Positions 51,465-61,400 of a DNA stretch of 64,000 bases are shown piece by piece (within the stretch, counting starts at the first letter, position 1; each line of letters begins with the position of its first letter). Below the pieces are notes generated by a model. The model was given only the letters and a program-made list of their open reading frames with translations. It searched no databases and had not been told where the DNA came from. Source of the stretch: Bursaphelenchus xylophilus. Its lineage: Eukaryota > Nematoda > Chromadorea > Rhabditida > Aphelenchoididae. The stretch is taken from contig CAJFCV020000003.1 in the NCBI GenBank assembly GCA_904066235.2, positions 5,270,001 through 5,334,000 of the forward strand, written 5' to 3'. The position numbers were made by a program, and so were the translations under genes.

Positions 51465-52438
51465 TTACTTGAAAAGGATTGATTTAAAGACATCTATGGA
51501 TTCGCATATCGAAGGATCGTTTAGGCATTTTTCAAGGAAATCTTTTTTCGTTATAACTCCATCAGAATTGGGATTAAATCTCTGAAAGACTTCTTGTGCA
51601 CACTTGACATCAATTTCAGGACGACTCGGCTTTCTTTTGTGGGTTCCCAGAAGATCGGCAACCGAGGTCATCACATGTTGAACTCGCTCACAGCTTACGT
51701 AGCCTTTCCCCAACGGATCATAGATGTTATAAATCCATTCAATCTTTTCTTCCATCGATCCTCTGCATAAAACCGAAAGGCACTTTAAGTACTCCTTAAA
51801 TTCGTATGACTAATATTTTAAGCCGTACCTACCGAGAAGGTGATAGAACCGGTATGAGAAACATTGATGGCATTGAAAACAAGATCCGCGTAATGCTCAA
51901 CATCTCCCCGTCTGAAGAACTCTCTGAATATGCTCCGAAGAAGGTCCCGATGAATAACAGTACTCGGTGCGGTGGCCTTAAATGCCCGATATAAAGTCTT
52001 TATCTCCGCGGCGTTGAAACGTGTCGTATTTTGGAGCTAAAATTGGTTCTTAAACAGGAACTTCGCAAACCCCATAAAAGGATACTCGTGTAAAGAGTGC
52101 TTACCTCGGCCGGGCCCACTTTCTTCTGCAAGTACGGTCCAATAATCAGGGCTTCCGCGTCATTCTCTTCTGAAGAAAACAGGACTGGATTTTCGATTTC
52201 GTACATTTTGGTAAGGTGGCCAAAATTATTATATTCGACGGCCCTCTTTGTCCAATCTGCACACTTTTAAATACTTTGTCTGAGTACTTTGGGTAGATTA
52301 CATAATACTAGTTACGCAACAAAGCCGCACTTTAAACGAATTTCCCGAACAAGAAAGTTTGGAAGAGACGAAGTGCCACACTATAATAATTTACTTACTC
52401 AGAGAGAAGGCCATACTCTTCTTCTGGCTTGCGTCCAT
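51465..52438 (-). CDS. KChIP-like neuronal calcium sensor family protein with degenerate EF-hands
   Basis: Four exons in phase (52399-52438, 52105-52256, 51833-52036, 51465-51794) give 241 residues. The start MDASQKKSMAFSL joins as N/WTKRAVEYNNFGHLTK; a shorter start at 52206 is also possible. The body follows the KChIP/NCS pattern: RFNAAEIKTLYRAFKATAPS, FREFFRRGDVEHYADLVFNA, LKCLSVLCRGSMEEKIEWIY and the KChIP-like end FLEKCLNDPSICESIDVFKS. KChIPs bind Kv4 potassium channels and tune their gating. The EF-loops are altered: NVSHTGSITFSE, DPLGKGYVSCER and NPNSDGVITKKD. There is no N-terminal MG myristoylation signal. One intron ends in AAG. C. elegans has several ncs genes and the specific orthologue is not assigned. 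Confidence 0.82.
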
Positions 52439-53908
52439 GACCACCGCCTCTCGGCGCCGTAATCCCCGCATCGCTGGAAGTGGGCCAAATCTTGTCTTTG
52501 TTTCTTTTTCTTGGCTTTAATTTTGTTATGATAAGTAATTTAATACGCAGTAATATGACGCGTAATTATTTATAGGAAAGCGGCTGGACAGTTTTCACTT
52601 ATCTGGCACCTTTCTTTATGGAAACGTTAGGTTAGAGCATTAGAAATCATGATAACGTAACGTATCTAATTTGCCAGGGATTGATTTCAAAGTGTTAATA
52701 AAAACGGATAAGAATGAAGCGGAAAGAGTCACCTAAATCTGATAAAGGGCACGTAAATATCATATCGCAGCATTTCGAACCCAGGGATAATTGATAAAAA
52801 GAGAGCAAAGGGCCTCATAAATTCCTCTGATCTCAGAGAGTCATCAATTGTATAATCATCCTAACCGTAAACACGGCTTTATCCAAGGAATAAAGGGACC
52901 AGGTGCCATTTTACGCTTCCGGTCATTAAGCGAGTCTCGTTGCAAAAGGGCATGCAGACACGTGAAATCCGGAAACAAGCTCTTACAACAGACGCAAAAT
53001 AAAGGCGACAGTTGTTTTATCTGCCTTCTAATCATTCCTAACTCAATATAATCAGACATAAGGATGGCCGTAAGAGTTTCCTCATCCTTCATTTCAGCAA
53101 ATTTCGATATCCCGCTGCGCTTGAATGAATCGAGAAGAGTAATGTTACCAGTTCTGAGACCAAAAAAAGCATCAGGCCAGACAAGGTCGGCTAAACGATT
53201 CCTTCTAGATGGGCTGGAAGACGAAGAAGTGTCATCAGAAATTAGAAACTTTCAAGGAAATTGGGTTAGCTTTGGGTTTGGCCAATATAACATCAAAAGG
53301 AGACATGGGGAACAAACAAAACAAAGTTGCCATTGGAAGACAACGGATTCATGGCAAAGAAATAATTCGGAACTGACACTTGAAGGTTGAAGCCTGATGG
53401 TCCAATGTTGGGCCTCGGCGGCATAAAGCTGTGGTCTTTCTATCCTGCCATTACTTTTAATGTGAAGCTCAAACGCATCAAGATTTAAGAAAAAAGAAAT
53501 TTTATGATTCTCCTTTCGGAATATTCAATAAGTACCAGATATTATTTGTCTCTGTATCGAATTTCAGATCGTTTTCATAAAAGTTTTTTTTGTACTTTCC
53601 TTGTCTGGGTTTTGAATTCGTAGCTGATTAAATAATGGATCTAATAGTTTAATTGGAAAAGGAATAAACTATGGAAACAAACGGCGCATTAGAGAGTGCA
53701 GTAATGAGTTGGTCAAGCTCGGGATAAACTCGTTTCATGGAGTTTCCCTTCGACTGATAACCACCCCCGCTCGAATGACCAGCTTCTGCGAGAGACGAGG
53801 AGGAATAGGAACCCTCAGGGCAAGCAATCGCACGAAAAACGATGGCCATCCATCGATCCTTCAAAAGGCGCTTGATCCACGCTCACGCGGACATTCCCCC
53901 TAACAACG
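52439..53908. other. Intergenic stretch between the KChIP-like and ground-like genes
   Basis: About 1.5 kb upstream of two divergent genes. A 108-codon open frame at 53064-53390 (start MAVRVSSSFISANF) has no recognised homology, an antisense partner frame and no neighbouring exons, so it is not called as a gene. No other structure is seen. Confidence 0.45.
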
Positions 53909-54655
53909 ATGCGCGCCGTTACTGCGATCTTCTGTGCGGTCGTCACCCTTGCTTCTGCCCGTAAGTTTTGCATACCATATCTTTTGAAGAAATTTTTGAA
54001 TTCTAAACATTGCGGTACAATTACAGAAGGCTACGATACCACCGCCCCATCTCCACCACATAATGGATACGGAGAGGCCGCCACTCCAGCACCAGTTCCT
54101 CAAAGTGGATATGATGCGCCAGCTCCAACCTCGCCACCAGCCAGTGGCTATGACGTACCCCCAACCAGTGCACCAGCAGATGAATATTCCCAACCCCGCA
54201 ACCCTGCAGAAGGAGGTATGTTGTGTAACGATAGGCCCAAATTAACGCTCTTTTAGCCAAAACTATTCAATTCCCTCTGAAGAGTTGTTATTTGAACGAT
54301 GACGGATTCATGTGCTGCAATAAAGTAAGTCGCCAGTATAAATGGGTTCAATGTGGATTGTAGGAGCTTGAAAAGCTGATGTCCGACACATATGACCAAC
54401 TATCGAAATCCAGAAATGGAAAGTGGAAGAAATGTAACATACACCAAGTCACAGTCGCCGTCCAAAGGGCAGCTGAGCAGAGATTTGATGTCCAGTTCGA
54501 GGCTGTCACTGGAGCTGGTGACTTCGCTTCCAAGAACAACTTCTCCGGAGATTTGGTTTGTAAGATCAAGAGAGAGGCATCGTAAGTTTGGAATGTTCGT
54601 AACACCATAAATGTATTGCAGGTACATTCTCGCCTATGCTACTCCAAACTTCTAG
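53909..54655 (+). CDS. Ground-like domain secreted protein (GRL family, hedgehog-related)
   Basis: Nematode hedgehog-related families (groundhog, ground-like) are secreted, mostly epidermal or glial matrix proteins. Five exons (53909-53960, 54027-54215, 54257-54324, 54364-54581, 54622-54655) give 186 residues. A signal peptide (MRAVTAIFCAVVTLASA) is followed by a Pro/Ala/Tyr-rich linker with repeated GYD-P-SAP-like units. The ground-like domain starts at SCYLNDDGFMCCNKELEKLM and shows the diagnostic Cys and GFxCCN block. A later Cys is in KWKKCNIHQVTVAVQ, and the domain closes with SGDLVCKIKREASYILAYAT. The domain is complete. An AATAAA at 54728 follows the stop. Confidence 0.88.
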
Positions 54656-55016
54656 ACTTAGCCTAATTTAATCCTACTACAAGTGCAATCTCCCCATCAA
54701 TCTCATATTAATTCTTATAATTAAATCAATAAAAAGAATTATAATTCAACCCAAAGATCAATGGAGACATAAAAAAATATGTCGTATCTGTATTTTTTAA
54801 ATATATAACTTTCAAATTAGCATCAGGGATCTTTCGCTTTCTTAGTACGATCTACCTTATCCATAAAACAACGTTATGACTGGGGGCTATTCACGACCCG
54901 AGGTAATGGATAAAAATATAGATGTATGTATTATATACAATGCGCGATATGAAAACAGGAGAAATCAACGGGCAATTAGCTAAACAAACTAACCAAAATA
55001 AACAATCAAAAGCGTT
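54656..55016. other. Convergent 3' intergenic stretch between the ground-like gene and tbp-1
   Basis: It holds the 3' ends of both genes, with AATAAA at 54728-54733 for the ground-like gene. Nothing else is seen. Confidence 0.6.
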
Positions 55017-56294
55017 TCATTTCTTGAATCCTTTGAGAATCGGGTAAATCTGATTGAATGCTTCATCAATATCCCTCTTAAACTTGGCACCAGTGATAAC
55101 AACCTTTCCAGAAACGAAAATCAAAAGTACCACGCGAGGCTTGACCATTCGGTAAATGAGACCTGGGAATAATTCGGGTTCGTATGTTGAGAACTGAGAG
55201 TGCTTGATGCAGAGGGCTTCCAACAAGATGGGGAACTTGACATCACAAGAACCAACCATGTTTTGCACTTTGAATTCGGTAAATTTTGCATCAAACCCCA
55301 ATTTTTGAATAATCCTAGCGTATTTCCGAGCAGCTAGCCTAATAAAATACATAAATTTATTATGTAATACTTACCGACTGGCTTCCTCTGACTTGGCTCC
55401 TGTACAAACCATCTTTCCGGATGAAAAGATGAGTGCTGTTGTCCTTGGTTCCCGAATCCTCATAATAACAGCAGCAAAACGTTTTGGATTATATTCCGCA
55501 TTACGCGCATGAAGGGCAATCTTTTTCAAATCCAGTTGAACTCCTAGATTCACTGTCGATACAATATTTTGAAGGGTGGGAGAAGGAACATCAATGGCTA
55601 CACTCATCGGGGTTGCCGGCATTGCCGTTGTCGGGATGTTTGAGGCTGGCATTAGGTCTCTATTACCCAAGAAATCTGCTTGAAGTGGAGTCATTGGAAC
55701 AGCCAGAGGCATTACCGAAGGAGGCGCGTCGCCATACTGAGGAATACCGTTCAAATTCATCACCGAAGCAGGTTCTCTTTCCGCGTATACTGAACCGGGA
55801 CCATTCTGACTATTTATGACGGAATCTAAAAAAATTTAATAAACCTCAAGCCACCTTACCTGGTCCTCGAACACTTGCTAGAACCGATGGCGGATTATTT
55901 AGACTGTTGAGAACTGATCCGGGACCATTTAAAACAGACGAAGGATTCAACATGGAACCGGGACCATTGCCGGAACTGCTCAATCCGCCGAGAATAGATC
56001 CTGGCCCATGATTTAGAGCATTTGATTGCGGCGTCTGCCCGATGACTGATTGAGGATTTAACCCAAAGACTGAGCCTGGACCGGTGCCACTCATAAGCGA
56101 ACCGGGACCCAAGATAGAATTTCCCCCCATTATTAAGTTTGAGTTCAAGATCGAGTTTGCTCCTAAAAGAGTAAAGTTTCATAAGGACAAGACGTACCAT
56201 GGGTCTGGTTAGATGCTGGCGTCTGTCCTCCGGCTCCAAACAAGGAACTCATCACCGAGCCCGGCTGCGCAGGCGATTGTCCAAAAGGGTCCAT
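55017..56294 (-). CDS. tbp-1: TATA-box-binding protein (TBP)
   Basis: Core promoter factor of TFIID, SL1 and TFIIIB. The C-terminal about 180 residues form the saddle of two direct repeats. Repeat 1 has [20 protein letters not shown] and [20 protein letters not shown]; repeat 2 has [20 protein letters not shown] and [20 protein letters not shown]. The protein ends YPILKGFKK, essentially as in other animals. The start [19 protein letters not shown] follows a TTTCAG acceptor, so a 5' UTR intron or trans-splice precedes it. The N-terminal domain is not polyglutamine but a run of GPGS(V/I/M/L)-containing units (six or so) between residues 50 and 150. It is divergent from the Rpn6 gene 564 bases away. 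Confidence 0.97.
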
Positions 56295-56858
56295 ACTCAA
56301 GTCTGAAACAAGATTGTAAGAAATGCGAACGGAATATCCAAGAAAGCAGTTCATGAAATTGCGATATAAAATAATGATTGGCTGGGCGTAGGACTTCTTC
56401 TTCACGGACCGATTCCCCCGAACCGATCTAACCTCGGCAGGGGTGGTCAGCGACACGTTTTATCGGATTTTCGGCCAGGCACGTGGCCCATCTAGCGTTT
56501 TTCAGGCCCGGCCAGAGGAATCGGCAGGGAGAAGAATCCGCACCATATTTCGCTGATCAAAATTGCGAAACGACGAAATACCAATTGATTTTTAAAACAT
56601 TTCGTGTATTTTGGAAGACAATTTCGATCGCACAAATTTTTTTCTCGGCGAGCTGCGCCCTTTTTGCGTTCTGTTTTTCTATTGATTTGTAAGCGTTTTT
56701 CTCCTTCCGAGACTTTGTCCGGGTATGTTCGAGATGTAAGGCGTCTGATACTGGATAGCCCGAGGTTTTGCAACGTGATAACCTTATGATAAAACAGTTT
56801 TACGTGCTTGCATGGCGTTTTTCTTTTTATAGTTTGAACCTTTAGCAAGCAATTCAAA
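56295..56858. promoter_or_regulatory. Divergent intergenic region between tbp-1 and rpn-6.1
   Basis: It separates the start codons of two housekeeping genes transcribed apart. It includes the acceptor just upstream of the TBP start. Open frames here on both strands are antisense pairs and not coding-like. It probably holds both promoters. Confidence 0.45.
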
Positions 56859-58283
56859 ATGTCTGGTGGAATGGCAATGGAAACAACCCCTTCATTCCCA
56901 CATGAAAACGAAGAGCAAGCAATCAGCTATCTTACAAAATTCGGTAAGTTCTAAATCTTTTTTGAAAAATTTTAGGAATGTTCATTCGAATTTTTTTGAC
57001 AGGAGTTTGTAATTTTAGTCACTAGTCCAATCAGAGGCGATGAGGATATCAGAGAAAGAGAAGACTCCATCATCAAGTTGGGGAATTTACTGGCATCAAG
57101 CAAAAGGACACACGAATTGAGGCAAATGATTGAAGAGACCAGACCCTTCTTAGTTGCTCTCGGCAAGGCAAAAGCAGCTAAATTGGTCAGAGATCTGGTA
57201 GATATGTGTCTGAAGATCGACCAAGATGGTGACATAAAGGTTGAATTGGTCCAGGAATCAATCCAATGGGCTTCAGCGCAGAATCGGAACTTCTTGAGAC
57301 AAACTCTCCAGGGTCGGCTAGTCAGACTTTACAACGATCTTGGAAGATATCCCCAGGCTCTTCAACAAGGTATGCTGCAATCGTAGAGCACCTGACGTTT
57401 AATATTTTTAGCAACCGAACTTGTTCGAGAGTTGAAGAAGGTGGATGATAAGGACCTGATCGTTGAAGTCCAATTGGAGGAGTCTAAGGCTTGCTATCAC
57501 CTCTCCAGTTTGGCCAAGGCTCGAGCTGCTCTGACATCTGCAAGAACAACAGCTAACTCTATGTATATCAGTCCAGCGATGCAGGCCGACTTGGACATGC
57601 AATCCGGAATCCTTCATGCTGCTGACGAACGAGACTTCCAAACGGCGTATTCGTATTTTTACGAAGCTTTCGAAGGTTACAACATGATTGAAAGCCAGAA
57701 AGATGCCACCAGAGCTTTGAAATACATGTTATTGAGTAAAGTAAGTGTTTTTTTATTTGATGTGTTTTATTTTCACCCTTTTCTTTAGGTCATGCTGGAT
57801 GCGTCTGATGAAGCTACAAATGTTTTGGCACATAAAAACATCGTCAAGTATCACGGAGAGGATGTTACCGCGATGTTGGCCATTGCTACAGCAGCCAAAA
57901 ACAGATCTCTGAAACAATTTAACGAAGCGTTTGGACATTATAGACAAGAACTCCAATGTGATCCTGTTGTCAGAAAGCATTTCAATGCTCTGTCTGATGC
58001 CATGTTGGAGAAGGAGTTGTGCCGTTTGATTGAACCCTATTCTTTTGTCCAGATCTCACACATTTCCGAGAGAATTGGTCTTCCTATCGAGAAGGTCGAG
58101 AAAAAGTTGGCCCAGATGATTTTGGACCAGAAATTTTCGGGATCTCTTCATCAAGGAGATGGAATGTTGGTTGTGTATGACGCCGAGGTAGAAGATCGCA
58201 CGTACGACCTTGCTGTTCAAACGATCAGAGCCATGGGCGAGGTGGTCGATGTGCTGTACACTAGGGCGAAGAATATCCGCTAA
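56859..58283 (+). CDS. rpn-6.1: 26S proteasome lid subunit Rpn6 (PSMD11)
   Basis: Non-ATPase regulatory subunit that clamps the 19S lid to the 20S core. Four exons give about 420 residues, the normal length. It starts [17 protein letters not shown]-like helical repeats include [33 protein letters not shown], and [20 protein letters not shown]. The C-terminal PCI/winged-helix domain has [40 protein letters not shown] and [20 protein letters not shown]. It ends [12 protein letters not shown] polyadenylation signal at 58374 lies only about 105 bases before the CNOT1 start on the same strand. Confidence 0.97.
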
Positions 58284-58373
58284 TTGATACCGGTGTCTCT
58301 TTGTAAAGTAATCTATGATATGGATTCTCGTTGTAACCAATCCTTTCATCTATTGTTAAAATCGATTCTTTTG

Positions 58374-58379
58374 AATAAA
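58374..58379 (+). terminator. Polyadenylation signal of rpn-6.1
   Basis: AATAAA lies 91 bases past the Rpn6 stop. An acceptor-like ATTCAG ends at 58469, about 90 bases further on, the spacing expected between genes of a nematode operon. Confidence 0.6.
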
Positions 58380-58454
58380 TCTTTACCCTTTGTTGTAAAC
58401 CAACGTCTCTAGTGGTCCGGACCTATCCTGATATCTGCACCAGTCTATCTCTTA

Positions 58455-58469
58455 TTTACGGTTATTCAG
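58455..58469 (+). promoter_or_regulatory. Candidate spliced-leader acceptor for CNOT1
   Basis: The T-rich TTTACGGTTATTCAG ends nine bases before the ATG at 58479. No upstream donor is evident between the Rpn6 stop and this site, so it is best read as a trans-splice site. Confidence 0.5.
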
Positions 58470-58478
58470 TTCGGGGAG

Positions 58479-61400
58479 ATGGACGAGACTGAAGAAAGTA
58501 AAGGTAATCGTGCATACTAATTCCCTGAAATAAACATTTGCTGTGAACGATTGGTTTTACTCTGAATGAATGACGGGACGAGTGTTTTACTCTTTTGTCT
58601 AACGCGCGTCCAAAAAATAATGTCTGTTCGGAACTTTTCGCTTCGAAAAGGCGAAATGAGATATAATAGATGGAAGGGAGTGGAAATGAGAAATCACATC
58701 TTATATATCTTCTCCTGTGAAGGGACCTTCGCTGCATTTCTCGCCAAATCGCCTGGCTAATCGGTAGTACTGCTAACTTTATTTGGGACAGTATTTATTC
58801 CGGGGCTGAGCTGTCTCCTGTCCGCCTCGTTTTTGCACTGAGTGGGCCGAAAACCAGTCCAACGGGGCTCTGACCTCCTTCCCGGTTTTCTCTTCCCCTC
58901 CGTCCGATCGCCATGTCGCGTTTCTGCAGTGATTTCCTTATAATATTTATTACATTGTCGGTGTTATCCGTAATTTTACTTTTTTTAGAACAAAAAAATC
59001 TTGTTACTCCGGCGGCCTCGACATCGAAGCCGAAAAACCTTGATCCAAACCCTTCGCCGTTTTCAATCCATCAGGCGGAGGGGTTAGACCAGTTGAACTA
59101 TTCAGTAAGTAAAAATTTTAAAGTTAATATTTAAATTTTTAGAGTGAATACGGGTCTTTCACGGGTCAGAATCGGTTCGAGGAAGCTACAGTTTCGGTCA
59201 TATTCTTGAGATCAGAAGACGAAGGCCTTGTTACATCTTCGAACCTTTGTCCAGCTGTTTTAGCGGGCAATTCGTTTCAGATCGAACACTTAGTGCCTTT
59301 TTATGCTAATGATACGGGTATGACGAATACTTCCAAACATGCCAAAGGAATCGCTGTAAGTTCTAATTTAAAATTAGGTATGAAAAATAATTTGCAGGTG
59401 CTCGGTGAAAATTTTACCCGATCAGTTCCGGAATGTCAGAGAAAAGTGGAGGAATTATTTGGAACTGGGGACATCCAACCCTTCAAGATATCCCAAATAT
59501 TAACCATGATGGTTATCAGCGATCATAGTGATGATCATCCCCTAACCGATCCCGAAAATTTCCCATGGGATCCAAACGTCTTCTATGAGACAATAAATAT
59601 GATGGTAATAGTTTCTTAACGGTATCCGTAATGTCTTCAGCTCCCCGGTCTAAATTGGAAAGATGTCCTGGAAGGAATGGACAATCCCTATTTTACTGTA
59701 AAGTCTAACGGAAGCTTCCGGTTTTTGTTCACATTATTCAAGTTGGCCTTCACCGACAAGGAGTTCCCAATCAATGTGTTGTATACACCTTGGAAAAACA
59801 ACAAAGCTGGTCATGTAAGAAATTAGTTGTTTGAGTAGTATTTTTAGTTGTCGTGTCTAAACAAGATCATCTACCATCGACACATCTTCGATCTTCGAGA
59901 TTATCCCCATACTTTGACTAACATTTCGTGTCTGAAAGTAATGCCAGATGAGAATGACCGAGAGGTTCTTGTTTGGAGGATGATCGAGTTGGTGGACTGT
60001 CTTTTCCAGCTTGGGGAGAACACTAGTCTTTCCCAACTGATCTTTGCTATGTTTAAAACCCCTGTGAATGTGTGTCCCGATATATTTTGTTTGACGGTGG
60101 CCCAACTCCAATCCCATTCCACCCAATTTAGGGTCTATGTTTTGAAGTTAGCAGTCACCCAGCTGTTGTCCGGTCATCAGAATGCTGTGCCTGTTCTAAA
60201 TTTTATTTGGACTTGCGAAAACATGGACGCGTTTAAATCAATGCTGTTGTCTGCCTTTACGGAGTATTACACATCACAACCAGAAGATCAAAGTAGACTG
60301 ACGAAGATTCTGGAAATTGCACATGAACTGAAACCGAATGGCCTCGGAGAACTGTTCAAGACAAATCATTACACGTTTCTCATCGATTTGGCTTGTTTGG
60401 CCGCAAGAAGAGACTTCTTAAAGCTGGATAAATTCCTAGACGACAAATTGAATGAAGTTGGAGTAAGTTTACAGTTGATTATTTTTCTACCCTATTTCAG
60501 GATCCCTTTGCCCAACATTTACTGCACTTCTTGCGCAGAAAATGTACACTGGTAAATTCGGAGATCTCACAGATTATTTTCACGGCTCTCTATGCACGTG
60601 TAAACACTATGTCTTGGCTCCTAAATGACATGAATTCTCTGCTCAATAAGAATTTGCTGCCTGCCAGCGTTCGCGTCTATTATAATTCAAATGGTAAGCT
60701 GGGAGAATTTTTTTCGTTTTGATAATCTAGTCAGCTCGCCCGTTGTATTTTTTAAAGTGAATACTGATAAGGGTCATGTTTAAAATTATATACAGAGGAA
60801 AGGCGGCATACTATTTTGACAGTCCGGCTAGTAAGGTAAAAGTGTGCTATATTGTCTAATTCTCATGATTTGGTGCGGAGAAACGGCGGGTATTAAAAAG
60901 ACGCGGACGAGGCGGGGAGTGGGGAAAAGAACACGAAAAGAGTGTGGCGCCACTGCCAAAACGAAGGGGGAATGTGTTGAGAGTGGAGCGCGAGAGAAGC
61001 GACTACGCACCTCGGAAAGGGTCGGTCCTGCTCGCTCAGTTCTTGCCCGGCTTTGTCTGACCCAGCCATCCACTCTCTTTGCCCTTTCCTTATTTCCCTT
61101 ACTTTCTTCGCCTTCTCATCACTTTTTTTGATGTCTGTTCGGTGGCTGAGCTTCATCCCTGCATGTGTTTGGTTGTTTTGTCCGTCGTCAACACCTTGGT
61201 CGATGAAAACGCTACATCCAACGCATGGGTTTAACTCTCTGTTTACAACTTGTCTGGCACCTGACACTTCAAAAAGAGAATCCATGTCAGAGGGGAACAT
61301 GATAGGGATACTTTTTGCCTCCCAACTAAAAATTTCTCTCTCTTTGGAATAAAAATGGGGTTAGAATAATTATGAACGGTTATTCTTGTAGACTTAATTT

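Noticed and set aside
53064..53390. 108-codon open frame (MAVRVSSSFISANF...)
   Set aside because: No recognised domain, no flanking exons or clear acceptor, and an overlapping antisense frame. It may be real but cannot be supported.
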